Shown here: in pieces, positions 26,367 through 36,114 of the stretch
Layout: the number at the start of each line of letters is the position of its first letter
Numbering within the stretch: the stretch's first letter is position 1
From: Pediococcus acidilactici
GTDB taxonomy: Bacteria; Bacillota; Bacilli; Lactobacillales; Lactobacillaceae
Direction of reading: 5' to 3'
NCBI GenBank assembly: GCA_024970065.1
Contig: CP103908.1
Span: 1,798,001-1,862,000 of the forward strand
Length of the DNA: 64,000 nucleotides
Made by a program: the position numbers and the translations under genes
The notes under the pieces: generated by a model
What the model was told of the DNA's origin: nothing
The model's input: the letters and a program-made list of their open reading frames with translations, nothing else
Database searches by the model: none

Positions 26367-28172
26367 ATGTTACTCAGACTAGCTCTTTCTAATATTAAAA
26401 GCCACCTTCGTGATTACGTGGTCTTGCTGACTGGTTTGGTAATGTCTTCGGCTATTTTTTACATGTTCGCCAACTTGGCAACTAACGAAAACTTTATCAA
26501 AGCAAATGCTAACTTTAAATTTGCCAGCCCAGTTTTTATATTTGGGGAAGTTTTATTGGTAATCATCACGTTTGTTTACGTAATGTATGCCAATTCATTC
26601 CTATTGAACATGCGGCTTCATGATTATGGATTATTCATGATGCTAGGCGCAAAAAAACGACGCGTTGGTAGCCTCATGGTTTTTGAAACCATGGCCGTGG
26701 GGATTATCGCTACCGTCTTAGGTTTACTATTAGGTGTAGGATTAACTGGTGGAATTTCACAACTACTATTCAGCCACCTTGGGTTAGAAATTCATAAATT
26801 CAACCCAATCTATTTCAAGGCAATTCTGACAACAATCTTGTTATACTTGATCCTGTTCTTTATTGCCGCACTGTTTAACCTACAATCCTTAGTTCGGAAG
26901 CCCGTTTTAAAGCTACTTAAGCAAACTGACACCGTCGACCGAATTAAGATTAATCCCATTGGACTGCTTTTCTCTGGCGTTGCTGGAATTGTCCTTGTGG
27001 GAATTGGTTATTACGCACTCGCTAAGATTACGGAACTTCAACTTTCCGCAATTCCAATTGCGTTAGTTACCATCGTAGTTGGTAGTTTCTTGATTTTCCG
27101 TTCTAGTATGACGTTGATCATCCATTGGTTAAAGAATTCCGGGTTTGCACAACGGAAGTTAAACAACTTTACCCTTTCGCAAATCATGTTCCGGATTCGG
27201 GATTACAACAAGATTTTAACCATTACTTCGTTACTTTTTGCTTTAGCATTAGGAGCAATTACGGTTGGTTCCGCCTTTAATCGTGAAATTGATTCAACGG
27301 CGAAATTACAGAGTGCCTACACTATGGCTCTCAACAACCCTACTGCTAAAGAAAAACAATTGGTTAACAAACTAACGGATGTCCAAGTAACTAGCTACGA
27401 CCAGAAGTTTGCAAATTCACACGTTTACTATAATGAAGACCAATTTGAACAACACCCTTACTATACGGTGAAGTACAATCCTAACGTTGAGCATCCCGCT
27501 GAAGCAAAGCGCGTCAAGACGTCACTAACTGATTTAAAAAATGACGTTAGCCATAGCATGGACTTCATTGGCCTCGGTGGTTCGAAGATCGACACTGCGC
27601 CTCAATTTTATCCTACTGCTAAATTTGACCAACTGAATGGTGAGAAAGGTACCGTTAGCCTCATCACCGTTAAAAACATTGGTGAAAATCGCACCGTTTT
27701 ACAGAAGCTTTACGACATGCAAACCAATGCACATCCACAGCCAGAAGAGTTTATTAGTGGAGTGGGGACTTTCCCAGCTTACCTAGTGCTCAGTGGAATC
27801 TATGGTGGTCTAGAATTCATCGGTTACTTCTTAGGAATTGCATTCCTTGCAATGCTAGCAAGTTGCTTGATGTTTAAGATTCTTTCAGGAACTCGTCAAG
27901 ATACCGTGCGTTACAACCTCTTAAACAAGATTGGAACCCGGCGTTCCTTGATGAAGAAGAGTATCAATCACGAAATTTTTGTATTGTTCGCCCTTCCGGG
28001 AATCTTGGGAGTTGTTGATGTTTTGTTTGGACTTCAAATGTTCAAACCGCTATTACACAACCCGTACTACCATATTCAATACCCAATAATTATCTTTGTA
28101 GTGGTATATTTGATCTACTACTTCTTAACTACTTGGATTTACAAGTTGATCGTATTGCCAAAGAAGAATTAA
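26367..28172 (+). CDS. BceB-like FtsX-domain permease
   Basis: 601-residue membrane protein with FtsX/MacB-type helices: about 15-35, 55-78, 110-135 and 148-172, then 190-215, 223-243 and 283-300. A ~180-residue extracytoplasmic domain follows (about 305-460), and three more helices close the protein (about 473-495, 535-555, 570-590). That is the ten-helix plan of BceB. Typical sequence features include LGAKKRRVGSLMVFE after the second helix and NKIGTRRSLMKKSI near the C-terminus. GGAGG at 26353 sits eight bases before the ATG. Confidence 0.9.
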   Translation: MLLRLALSNIKSHLRDYVVLLTGLVMSSAIFYMFANLATNENFIKANANFKFASPVFIFGEVLLVIITFVYVMYANSFLLNMRLHDYGLFMMLGAKKRRVGSLMVFETMAVGIIATVLGLLLGVGLTGGISQLLFSHLGLEIHKFNPIYFKAILTTILLYLILFFIAALFNLQSLVRKPVLKLLKQTDTVDRIKINPIGLLFSGVAGIVLVGIGYYALAKITELQLSAIPIALVTIVVGSFLIFRSSMTLIIHWLKNSGFAQRKLNNFTLSQIMFRIRDYNKILTITSLLFALALGAITVGSAFNREIDSTAKLQSAYTMALNNPTAKEKQLVNKLTDVQVTSYDQKFANSHVYYNEDQFEQHPYYTVKYNPNVEHPAEAKRVKTSLTDLKNDVSHSMDFIGLGGSKIDTAPQFYPTAKFDQLNGEKGTVSLITVKNIGENRTVLQKLYDMQTNAHPQPEEFISGVGTFPAYLVLSGIYGGLEFIGYFLGIAFLAMLASCLMFKILSGTRQDTVRYNLLNKIGTRRSLMKKSINHEIFVLFALPGILGVVDVLFGLQMFKPLLHNPYYHIQYPIIIFVVVYLIYYFLTTWIYKLIVLPKKN

Positions 28173-28212
28173 CGTATTAAATAGGGATAGGAAAACTACA
28201 TTCAGTTTAAAA

Positions 28213-28685
28213 GGCTCTCTGTCAACAAGTGTGGATAGAAGCTGTTAAGGGAAATCATTTCGTTTAGCTACGAATTGGTTTTCTTTTTTAGTTTTGAGTG
28301 AAAATTCAATAAATATGTGATCTCTTAGATGCTGCCAATTTCGATAGCCGTAGACTGTTCGATTAATTTACTTGATTTTACGAATAACTTCCTCAATTCG
28401 TCCATTGGATAGCGACAAGCGCATGACGTTGATATATGGTAATAGACACATTACCGATTACGCAATAACCCTCTTCTTCTTCCATAACAGAGTTTATTTT
28501 TATATTGGGGTCACTTTTAGTTAAATTATCTTGTATATCTCTTTACGGGACCATATTAACATCTGCTTTCAATTTGGTTTTGGCCGACATGATTGTATCA
28601 TTAATGATGATATGGTCCCTTTTTGCACGAAAAAAGTGTCGACAAGCATTTTTTACTGTTCATCCACACTCATTATTCTAGAGCC
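28213..28685 (-). mobile_element. internally deleted ISL3-family insertion sequence
   Basis: Terminal inverted repeats match imperfectly: left end GGCTCTCTGTCAACAAGTG (28213), right end complement GGCTCTagaataatgAGTG (28685 inward); both continue with TGGAT. On the minus strand, the segment near 28420-28260 translates to SNGRIEEVIRKIK, a stop, then INRTVYGYRNW, which matches the C-terminus of ISL3 transposases. Another stretch near 28600-28440 looks like the N-terminus and also carries a stop. The middle of the transposase (the catalytic DDE part) is missing, so the element cannot move by itself. No clear 8-base target duplication flanks it. Confidence 0.78.
28547..28619. repeat. 10-base perfect inverted repeat inside the IS remnant
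   Basis: GGGACCATAT (28547-28556) and ATATGGTCCC (28610-28619), 53 bases apart, with a small ATCATTAATGAT palindrome beside the right arm. It could be a nested miniature element or a hairpin that limits transposase expression. Confidence 0.5.
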
Positions 28686-28786
28686 TCATTTTTTTAATGT
28701 ACTTGGTAATTTTTCTATCGTATAATATTCTTATATAGTTTCATTAAACTATATATATTTATTAAGTCGTGAAAGGAGAGAGTTAA

Positions 28787-29683
28787 ATGCATAAGTACTT
28801 GTTGTCTAGCTTCATATCAGCGTTGAACGAATTGAGCACCTATCAGTTCAACAATCTACAACCCGCAAACAATGCAATTTCATTAAATAGGAGAAGTAGC
28901 CAAGAACAGCAGCAAGCTATGCTTTTCTCCGAATACGGCGCCGAAAAACAAAACATAGGTGTTCAATTTGTTAATTGGCTTAGAACCCACAAAAAGCTTC
29001 CTTCATTAAGGGAACGAAAACGCTGTTTTGCAGATTTTAAAAATAATGTGGAGTTAATTCGGGACAAAAAAATTGAAGTTGATACTAACGTCCGTTTCAT
29101 AGATAAGGTAGACCTGTCGCTAGACATTTCTACCATTAGATCTGTTACTCCAGAAGAAGCTGTTGATATTTATAAGCGTCAAATGCGCTTTATCTCCATG
29201 TACTCAAAAGCTGCCAATCCATTCCAAACTCTACGAGATCTTTTTAGCAAAGCGTCTGTCTTTAATAGGCCTACTAACTACGGATATCCTATGCCAGAAG
29301 ACTTCGCCGGATCTTTTGTAAATTTCTTGTTAGATTATTACTTTGATCAATACGTATCAACGGAATCTGATTGGAACATTTATGTAATGCAGCAAAGAAT
29401 GGCTCTTAATGAAATTGAGAGCGATGTATTCACTTTACTGAATGGAAAGGAATTATCTAAAGCCATTGATGAAAATGGCGAAATCCAAATTACTATCTTT
29501 TCAACCATAGGCATGGAAATAATTGCCGATTTACTTAGACCTGTTAGGGTTACTACTCCCCAAGTTGAGCACTTGCAAGCAGCCTTTACTAATAATATTT
29601 GGAGAGAATATTTCCCATACACTTGGGCTCTTGTTTATCCAAAACTAGCTCAACACTACATGCAAAATACTTTTAATGATTAA
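28787..29683 (+). CDS. hypothetical protein, family not recognised
   Basis: 298-residue soluble protein: no signal peptide and no membrane helix. It is rich in F, Y, N and Q, with mostly alpha-helical character. Around 45-90 there is a basic stretch with WLRTHKKLPSLRERKRCF. Around 165-185 an aromatic segment GYPMPEDFAGSFVNFLLDYYF is followed by repeated acidic and hydrophobic helices. No catalytic motif is visible. The AAGGAGAGAG site is strong, and a promoter-like AT-rich stretch lies at 28730-28780. It stands alone between an IS remnant and the gad cluster, is low in GC, and is possibly acquired. Confidence 0.7.
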   Translation: MHKYLLSSFISALNELSTYQFNNLQPANNAISLNRRSSQEQQQAMLFSEYGAEKQNIGVQFVNWLRTHKKLPSLRERKRCFADFKNNVELIRDKKIEVDTNVRFIDKVDLSLDISTIRSVTPEEAVDIYKRQMRFISMYSKAANPFQTLRDLFSKASVFNRPTNYGYPMPEDFAGSFVNFLLDYYFDQYVSTESDWNIYVMQQRMALNEIESDVFTLLNGKELSKAIDENGEIQITIFSTIGMEIIADLLRPVRVTTPQVEHLQAAFTNNIWREYFPYTWALVYPKLAQHYMQNTFND

Positions 29684-29696
29684 TTAATAACCAAAA

Positions 29697-29731
29697 AATA
29701 AAAACGTTGCCGCCTTGGTAACATTTTTATT
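29697..29731. terminator. intrinsic terminator after the hypothetical gene
   Basis: AATAAAAACGTTgCC and GGtAACATTTTTATT form a stem 13 bases past the stop codon. Confidence 0.7.
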
Positions 29732-29830
29732 TAGTTCTACAATCTGTTGTTGGTAATAGATTCCTCTATTGCTAATGGCAGATTTTTTAAGTTTAGATTT
29801 AGAGTACTTTACGTCTTCCACGTACATACT

Positions 29831-29863
29831 AAAAAAGCCCTAATCACCAAGTGATTAGAACTT
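29831..29863 (-). terminator. intrinsic terminator of the gad-gltX operon
   Basis: On the minus strand CTAATCAC-ttg-GTGATTAG is followed by GGGC and TTTTTT. It lies about 50 bases downstream of the gltX stop. Confidence 0.78.
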
Positions 29864-29911
29864 TCAAAAACCTAATTTACCAACAGCAATTGTCAAAGAG
29901 CCCTTCATTTT

Positions 29912-31417
29912 TTACTTTTTAATCACTAATTGATCAAGTGCTTTGTCTGCCAAACTAACGATTGTACTAATCGAATATAAGGTTAATATATTAGCAATTT
30001 GTGGAACCGAACTCTTACCTCCAAAGGCAATATTAAGTGGGAAGTATAACTCTTTACCCTTGAGTCCAGTTTTCTCACCTACAACTTGAATCAATTTATT
30101 AAAGTCCAAGCTAGAATTGTTACAGGACGATAACACTTCTTCCTTAAATGTTTTCAAAACATTAATCAAATTATCCTTTTCGAAGTCATCAAAATCTGAA
30201 TAGTCAAACTTTTGTTCAGTAATATTAGAATAAAACAAAACCAGATTCATAAAATCACTTAGTCGATAAGCCTCACGCTGATAAATATCAATAATTGAGC
30301 TCAAGAATCCCCTTAAATTAGGGAGATTGGAATCTCGCAACCTAACTGCAACATCCGTTTTTCCTTCGTCAACTAATGACAATGTCCGTTTCGTTAATTC
30401 TTCAACTGACATTTGCTTAATATAAGAAGCATTCATCCAGTCAAGCTTGTGTTGGTCAAAAAACGCTGGTGACCGAGACATTCTATTTGGATCGTAAGCT
30501 TCAATAAGTTCCGATTTAGAGAAGATTTCCTTTTCACCAACGGGTGACCAACCCAAGAAGGCGATAAAGTTAAAGATTGCTTCACTAAGATAACCTTCGT
30601 TTTTATATTGACTAATAAATTGAAGGGTTTCCTTGTCCCTTTTACTTAACTTCTTATGAGTCTTTGGATTATAGATTAAAGTAATGTGCCCAAATTCAGG
30701 AGGCGTTAGCCCCAAAGATTCGTAGACAGCGATTTGCTTCGGGGTATTAGCGATATGATCATCCCCTCGAAGAACATGCGTAATGTCCATGAGGTAATCG
30801 TCAATTACAACCGCAAAGTTATACGTTGGCATTCCATTACTCTTTTGGATAATGAAATCTCCACCCATATTATTTGAGTTGAATTGGACGTCACCCTTTA
30901 CAATATCGTGCCATTTGTAGATATGATCCTTAGGCAAATGGATTCTAACGCTAGGCTTAATTCCTAGCTTTTCTGCATTAAGCTGATCTTCTTTACTCCG
31001 TCCATACCAACGACCATCATAATGAGGGGGCTCACCGTTTGCGCGTTGCTCTTCACGCATCTTCTTTAATTCATCTTCAGTTGTGTAATCCTTGTACGCA
31101 ATTCCCTTTTCAAGAAGTTCATCAATAAAGCGCAAATATAGCTTTTCTCTTTGTGTTTGATGATAAGGAGCATACCTGGGATTTGGCTTATCAGGGCCTT
31201 CATCCCAATCAATTCCAAGCCAATGAAGATTCTCAATTTGGCTTTGTTCACCATTTTTTACATTTCTTTTTGTGTCGGTGTCTTCAATTCTTAACACCAT
31301 TGTTCCGTTAAAATGCTTTGCGAAAAGATAATTAAACAATGCCGATTGTGCATTACCGATGTGCAAAAAGCCTGTTGGACTTGGAGCATACCTAACACGT
31401 ACTTTTTTATTATCCAT
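29912..31417 (-). CDS. gltX: glutamyl-tRNA synthetase linked to the gad cluster
   Basis: Class I synthetase of 501 residues that charges tRNA-Glu and, in bacteria without GlnRS, also tRNA-Gln. HIGH signature is FLHIGNAQ near residue 17; the KMSKS loop is KLSKRDKE. The C-terminal anticodon-binding domain is complete. The start is the ATG at 31417, eight bases after GGGAGAAG; a TTG at 31435 is inside that site. It follows gadB by only 20 bases. The gadC-gadB-gltX order is known from Levilactobacillus brevis and relatives. No T-box leader is seen. Whether this is the only gltX of the genome cannot be told here. Confidence 0.95.
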   Translation of the reverse strand: MDNKKVRVRYAPSPTGFLHIGNAQSALFNYLFAKHFNGTMVLRIEDTDTKRNVKNGEQSQIENLHWLGIDWDEGPDKPNPRYAPYHQTQREKLYLRFIDELLEKGIAYKDYTTEDELKKMREEQRANGEPPHYDGRWYGRSKEDQLNAEKLGIKPSVRIHLPKDHIYKWHDIVKGDVQFNSNNMGGDFIIQKSNGMPTYNFAVVIDDYLMDITHVLRGDDHIANTPKQIAVYESLGLTPPEFGHITLIYNPKTHKKLSKRDKETLQFISQYKNEGYLSEAIFNFIAFLGWSPVGEKEIFSKSELIEAYDPNRMSRSPAFFDQHKLDWMNASYIKQMSVEELTKRTLSLVDEGKTDVAVRLRDSNLPNLRGFLSSIIDIYQREAYRLSDFMNLVLFYSNITEQKFDYSDFDDFEKDNLINVLKTFKEEVLSSCNNSSLDFNKLIQVVGEKTGLKGKELYFPLNIAFGGKSSVPQIANILTLYSISTIVSLADKALDQLVIKK

Positions 31418-31436
31418 TTGTAACTCTTCTCCCAAT

Positions 31437-32873
31437 CTACTTATTTATTGTCATAGCACTGCTAACTTTGGTTTCAGCCTCATCTTCCACGACTCCACCA
31501 TGTTGTTCATTAAGGTTATGAATTGCCATGTGCAAGTCATCAATGAAATCGTTAGTAATTGTCATACTCATTGATGGTCTTACAACAATTCTACTAATGG
31601 TTGTATCCTGGCGGTTCTTTGGTAGTGGATATGCTGGAACTTGCCAACCAAACTTAGAAAGTTCTGACTCTAAATCATATAAATTCCAATTAACATCAGC
31701 ATTGTCTGCCAGTTTCCAACAGTTAATTGGTAATTGGCTACCATCATTTACGATTTCAAAAATACCAATATTTTCAAGCTCATTTGTAATCTTTTTGGAT
31801 ACATTTCTAACATTTTCCATGATTGCTTTGTAACCTTTGAACCCAAAACGAATAAAGTTGTAGTATTGACCCACAACATGTGCACCACTATGTGAGAAGT
31901 TTATGGCAATTGAGTCAACAGTTGAGCCTAAATATGGTACTTCAAAACGCATTTCCTTTGGTAGGTATTCTTCAGTATTATGTCTCCATACAATCCAACC
32001 AACACCAGGGTATACCATTCCATATTTGTGACCTGAAACATTAATTGAAACAACATTCTTAAGTCTAAAATCCCATGGATTAAATCCATCTACAAATGGG
32101 GAAAACATTGCACCAAAGGCACCATCGACGTGAATCTTAACTGGCATTACAGCACTCTTGTTATACTCATCAACAAGCTTGTCAAGACGCTGAATATCGT
32201 CTACAGCACCCGTATAGGTGATTCCTTGGATTCCAACAATACCAATTGTGTTTTCATCGACATAATCCATCACACGATCCATATCCATTGACATGTGATC
32301 TTGGTCGATAGGAACTTGTCTTAATTCCACATTCCAGTAAGTGCAGAATTTTTCCCAAACTACTTGATATCCCGACATGATTACCAAGTTTGGCTGGTGA
32401 TGGTGCAAATCTTTAGTATCAAATCCGATATTTTCTGCACGGTGCTTCCAGCTCATTAATAACGCTAGTCCACCAAGCATACAACCTTCTGAAGATCCCA
32501 CAGTCGAAGTACCAATAAAGTCTTTGTACATCTTTTCATTCTTAGGAATTCCCCAAAGATGAGCTAACATGCTAACACAATAATTTTCCATTGCTGCTGT
32601 CTTTGGATATTCTGACTTGTCAATGGCATTGGTATTCAATGCATTTGTCATTAACTTTTCAGCTTCTGGTTCCATTTGTGTTGTACAGAAAGTTGCTAGA
32701 TTTTGATTTGCTTTTGCTTCGTTAAGACGGTAGTGTTCAACAAGCTGTGAAGCGATGTTTGCTGGCATTGGGTGCTCAGGCATAATATCAGTTGGTAATG
32801 ACTGACCTGATTCAATACTACCTAAAAAGTTCTGTTCTAAACCAATTTCATCTAAAATCTGCTCTTTTTCCAT
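31437..32873 (-). CDS. gadB: glutamate decarboxylase
   Basis: PLP-dependent enzyme converting L-glutamate to GABA and CO2, consuming a cytoplasmic proton. The 478-residue protein has GSSEG at 126-130 (phosphate-binding loop), HVDGAFG at 248-254 (D250 pairs with the PLP nitrogen), and the Schiff-base lysine K283 in SGHKYG. Length and motif spacing are normal. It lies 62 bases downstream of the gadC stop. Together with the antiporter it provides acid resistance. The ATG at 32873 lies downstream of AAGGAGGT. Confidence 0.97.
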   Translation of the reverse strand: MEKEQILDEIGLEQNFLGSIESGQSLPTDIMPEHPMPANIASQLVEHYRLNEAKANQNLATFCTTQMEPEAEKLMTNALNTNAIDKSEYPKTAAMENYCVSMLAHLWGIPKNEKMYKDFIGTSTVGSSEGCMLGGLALLMSWKHRAENIGFDTKDLHHHQPNLVIMSGYQVVWEKFCTYWNVELRQVPIDQDHMSMDMDRVMDYVDENTIGIVGIQGITYTGAVDDIQRLDKLVDEYNKSAVMPVKIHVDGAFGAMFSPFVDGFNPWDFRLKNVVSINVSGHKYGMVYPGVGWIVWRHNTEEYLPKEMRFEVPYLGSTVDSIAINFSHSGAHVVGQYYNFIRFGFKGYKAIMENVRNVSKKITNELENIGIFEIVNDGSQLPINCWKLADNADVNWNLYDLESELSKFGWQVPAYPLPKNRQDTTISRIVVRPSMSMTITNDFIDDLHMAIHNLNEQHGGVVEDEAETKVSSAMTINK

Positions 32874-32935
32874 AATATATTTGGCAACAAGATTATTAGT
32901 TTTGTTGTCTTACCTCCTTCAGGTTAATATTCAAA

Positions 32936-34459
32936 TTATTTTGTTTTTTCCATCGATTCTTCTGCATTACCGACAGGGACGCTAAGATTAGTTTGATCTT
33001 CTTCAGCAGGCAATCCAAGTTCTTCTGACCATTTCTTGTGATAACGGTAAAGAATAAATGGAATGAAAAATACAACAACAAATCCTGTAATAAGCAACGT
33101 TAAGTAAGTATGTTGTGACGCCACACTCATATCTTTAGGTGGGAAGAATGTAACTACGAATCCAAACGCTGATAGTACAAGTCCCAACACGCCATAAACG
33201 ATTCTTAGCACTTTACTTTTTGATGCTAAATAAGACCTATCGATGGATGAATGCTTAATTTGTAACACTAAATAACTTGCAAATAGCAACATGTACATTA
33301 AAGTGTATAAAGCAACTGTTAAACTCATTGCGGTTTGAAAAGATAAGTTTGCTTTACTACCACCGGCACCAAATGTTAATAATGCACCCATGATTGAAAC
33401 GATAACTCCTTGAAGTACCATGACATTGGTTTCAATCCCATATTTATTTGCCTTAGAAAATCTTGGTGGTAAAAATCCTGACTTAGCAGCTTCGAACATT
33501 CCAGCGTTAGGTCCAACTACCCAACTACTAATTTCACCAAGAACACCGACAGCTAATAGGAAACCACTTAGTTTTTCGATAAAGACAACCGAAACTCCAT
33601 ATTTGGCAACCAAGGCTCCGTATGCATAAACAATACCAGTACTTAATTGAATTTGATCATTAGGTATAGTACCAGCAATTGCCATACTACCAATAATATC
33701 TGAAGCAATCGCTGCGATTGCCAAAGCTAACATTACTTTGGGATATACTTTTGGTTCATTAAGATCCTTAACATGAGGTGCTGATCCTTCTGCACCAGCA
33801 AAGGCTAAAATAAATGGCACAAACCCAACAAGAACATCTCCACTCCATGCCTTAGGGAGAATAGTATGCATATTAATGTCAATAAGCATCCGATTGCCTT
33901 GAATTAAGTACACTATAAAGATAATCAATAAAAACATAACAGGAATAATAACACCTAAGCTAAAGCACCATTGGGCAATTTTTCCAGTAACTTGTGTACC
34001 TTTTTGTTGAACAAGAATCAATCCCCAAAGAATAACCATCATCAACCCAAATTTAACAAATGGGTTGTTATTGATAATCGGCATTCCCACAGTGATTGAG
34101 AGGCACCCAATAATAAAATACATCATGGTGTTCATCCCAACTGTAATATGAATCCATTGGTAAAATAGTGCTGCCCAACCAGTTTTTTCACCTAACATGT
34201 TTCTAGACCAAGTAAAGATTCCACCTTTACTCCATCCGTCAATAGATGCCATTTCTCCTGAAGCTTTGGTAACCGGGATAAACCATAAAATTCCCGCTAA
34301 GAACAGGAAGAAGAAGGCAGTCGGTCCCTGCTTTGCAAATGCTGCAAACCCATAAACAGTCATAACCATCGACGTTGTCATTGAAAACAACTGGAACCCT
34401 GTTAAACGATTTGCACTCTTAACATTTGCGGCATTGGATTCAACTTCATTTGTATCCAT
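32936..34459 (-). CDS. gadC: glutamate:GABA antiporter
   Basis: APC-superfamily exchanger, 507 residues with 12 membrane helices. It imports glutamate and exports GABA at low pH. The first helix follows SANRLTGFQLFSMTTSMVMTVYGF. The C-terminal polar tail (about 470-507) corresponds to the pH-gating C-plug of GadC. The start is the ATG at 34459 with AAGGAGAT eight bases upstream; the frame extends to 34483 without a better site. First gene of the gadC-gadB-gltX operon. A cre-like site lies 26-39 bases upstream of the start. Confidence 0.95.
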   Translation of the reverse strand: MDTNEVESNAANVKSANRLTGFQLFSMTTSMVMTVYGFAAFAKQGPTAFFFLFLAGILWFIPVTKASGEMASIDGWSKGGIFTWSRNMLGEKTGWAALFYQWIHITVGMNTMMYFIIGCLSITVGMPIINNNPFVKFGLMMVILWGLILVQQKGTQVTGKIAQWCFSLGVIIPVMFLLIIFIVYLIQGNRMLIDINMHTILPKAWSGDVLVGFVPFILAFAGAEGSAPHVKDLNEPKVYPKVMLALAIAAIASDIIGSMAIAGTIPNDQIQLSTGIVYAYGALVAKYGVSVVFIEKLSGFLLAVGVLGEISSWVVGPNAGMFEAAKSGFLPPRFSKANKYGIETNVMVLQGVIVSIMGALLTFGAGGSKANLSFQTAMSLTVALYTLMYMLLFASYLVLQIKHSSIDRSYLASKSKVLRIVYGVLGLVLSAFGFVVTFFPPKDMSVASQHTYLTLLITGFVVVFFIPFILYRYHKKWSEELGLPAEEDQTNLSVPVGNAEESMEKTK

Positions 34460-34484
34460 AATAGCAAATCTCCTTCTAACCATT

Positions 34485-34498
34485 CGTCAGCGCTTTCA
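34485..34498. promoter_or_regulatory. candidate catabolite response element at gadC
   Basis: Minus strand TGAAAGCGCTGACG matches the cre consensus TGWNANCGNTNWCA at all but the last base. It lies between the gadC promoter region and its ribosome binding site, a position where CcpA would block elongation or initiation. Confidence 0.45.
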
Positions 34499-34939
34499 TA
34501 AAGTGCGACAAACAATCATCTTAAATTTATTATCTAGCAACTAGTTACAAGTACATAGTACAAATCGATAGAGCTTATTTAAATATACATAAAGTCGTTT
34601 ATGTATAGTTTTTGTGCACTTCGCTGAAAAATGTCCGAAAATCAACTTATTTTTTACTGTGAGTCAGTTGCTGATCTATAAAAACCACGTTTATTGCCAA
34701 TAATATGTATTGTAAAAGAACGTATTTATACCGTATTAATCAATATAATAATGGTAAAAGCTCCGTCAAATAAAAAAACCTATGTCCGGTTGAATTTCGG
34801 GCACAGGTAATGGGTAACAGCTAAATATTAACGTGTAAAAATTTCAAAAAATGCTCCATTTAATAATTAAAAGCACATCTCAACAATGAATATGTGCGAA
34901 TCTAATCTATTCCGTAAAACTTAAAATACGAATTAAACA
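34499..34939. other. intergenic region upstream of gadC
   Basis: About 440 AT-rich bases. They hold the terminator of the TetR-type gene (34772-34807) and must contain the gadC promoter. No other open frame or recognisable RNA is seen. Confidence 0.6.
34772..34807 (-). terminator. intrinsic terminator of the TetR-type gene
   Basis: Minus strand CCTGTGCCCG ... CGGACATAGG followed by TTTTTTT; one mismatch and one G-U pair in a 10-base stem. Confidence 0.7.
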
Positions 34940-35524
34940 CTATTCATGTCTAACACTTACTTCTTCGTTCAAATTTTCAATCCCAAGCAGCATCTTTAAA
35001 TGATTTGAATCAATATTTAACAGATCATTAACTAACAGTTCAGGATTTTCACGTAATCCATCTCTAAACCAGTTGATAATAATTCCCTGAAGACCGTACT
35101 CAAAAAGTTTCCATGGCTGTCCGTCAAAGTCTGCACAAACCCGATTGTCTCCATCCTTAAACGATATAATTACGCTTCGAAGCATCAAATCTATTGATTC
35201 TAGTACGAAGTCGGCAAATAAAGAGTAAGCTGAAGAATCTACAATATTCTGGATAAAATTTCTGTTTAAATCAAGGTATCTAAAAATTCTTAAGTAACAT
35301 TCTTGCCATTTCGTGTAATCGATACTTCGATTATTTTCAAGTGCAATTTTGTCTAAGCAATACTGAAGGCAGTCGTACTTGTCTTGAAAATGATAATAGA
35401 AAGTTTGTCTGTTAAGACCAGCACTCTTCACAATATCTTTCACTGTAACATCGTCGAAAGGTTCATTTGAAACTAGTTTTTTCAGTGCTTGAAAAATTTT
35501 CTTTCTTCCTTGTGATTCCATCAT
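34940..35524 (-). CDS. TetR-family transcriptional regulator (DhaS-like)
   Basis: 194-residue regulator with an N-terminal TetR helix-turn-helix (FDDVTVKDIVKSAGLNRQTFYYHFQDK, about 22-48) and a C-terminal TetR_C-type domain of the DhaS group, whose lengths and spacing are typical. The start is uncertain between ATG 35524 and ATG 35521; the ribosome binding site (AGAGAAATGAG) is poor. It lies upstream of gadC on the same strand with a terminator between, so it is a separate transcript. A role in gad control is plausible from position only; L. brevis uses a different regulator type, GadR. Confidence 0.82.
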   Translation of the reverse strand: MMESQGRKKIFQALKKLVSNEPFDDVTVKDIVKSAGLNRQTFYYHFQDKYDCLQYCLDKIALENNRSIDYTKWQECYLRIFRYLDLNRNFIQNIVDSSAYSLFADFVLESIDLMLRSVIISFKDGDNRVCADFDGQPWKLFEYGLQGIIINWFRDGLRENPELLVNDLLNIDSNHLKMLLGIENLNEEVSVRHE

Positions 35525-35692
35525 TTTCACTCATTTCTCTAAAAAATTTTAACGCTATTAATGTATCGTATTGATAACGTTTTCAATTATATCTTCAGTA
35601 TACTACTAAACATTTCGTTCAAAATTTCTACTTAACATATTGGCAAAAGCTTATTGTTGAATTTTAATCAACTCTAAAATAAAAAGGAGCAC
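35525..35692. other. intergenic region upstream of the TetR gene
   Basis: AT-rich, holds the regulator's promoter region; no open frame. A TTGATAACG-like element near 35570 is not strong enough to call. Confidence 0.45.
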
Positions 35693-35760
35693 AAAAAAGT
35701 CCAAGATTATAAACACCACTAAACTGACAAAAATTAGAGGTGTCTCAACCTTGAACTTTA
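35693..35760 (-). terminator. terminator of the tRNA-Glu/tRNA-Gln transcript
   Basis: Minus strand AAAGTTCAAGG...GACACC pairs with GGTGTTT...CTTGGACTTTTTT. The stem is long but imperfect and the loop is about 25 bases. Confidence 0.7.
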
Positions 35761-35761
35761 T

Positions 35762-35832
35762 TGGGTTAACTGGATTCGAACCAGTGCATCACGGGATCAA
35801 AACCCGTTGCCTTACCACTTGGCTATAACCCA
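35762..35832 (-). tRNA. tRNA-Gln (anticodon TTG)
   Basis: 71-base cloverleaf on the minus strand: acceptor TGGGTTA/TAACCCA, anticodon arm CGGGT-TTTGATC-CCG with anticodon TTG, T arm CTGGTTCGAATCCAG. The CCA end is not fully encoded. It is the second tRNA in a two-tRNA transcript. Confidence 0.95.
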
Positions 35833-35839
35833 TTAATAT

Positions 35840-35910
35840 GACCCGTACGGGATTCGAACCCATGTTACCGCCGTGAAAGGGCGGTGTCTTAACCACTTGA
35901 CCAACGGGTC
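35840..35910 (-). tRNA. tRNA-Glu (anticodon TTC)
   Basis: 71-base cloverleaf on the minus strand: acceptor GACCCGT/ACGGGTC, anticodon arm CCGCC-CTTTCAC-GGCGG with anticodon TTC, T arm TGGGTTCGAATCCCG. It is seven bases upstream of tRNA-Gln. Both tRNAs are substrates of a non-discriminating GluRS, whose gene is in the nearby gad cluster. Confidence 0.95.
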
Positions 35911-36114
35911 GTGAACATATTTATTATCTCCTCCTTACAACAAAATGTCTTCATACATTTTATTAAATTTGTATAGTAAGTGATTTTCTGGTTAACAAAA
36001 AATAACTAACAGCCTATAACAATTTTGAAAAATCGCTAAGTTTATTTAAATGCGTCCTTGCTTTTATAGCAATATATTATTTTTTCTTAAAATTTTGAGA
36101 AACTATTCGGGCTC

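Noticed and set aside
31418..31436. T-box leader or long untranslated leader for gltX
   Set aside because: Only 20 bases separate gadB and gltX, and no T-box sequence is present.
35762..35910. tRNA genes as the attachment site of an integrated island covering the gad cluster
   Set aside because: No integrase and no direct repeat of a tRNA 3' end is found within the window.
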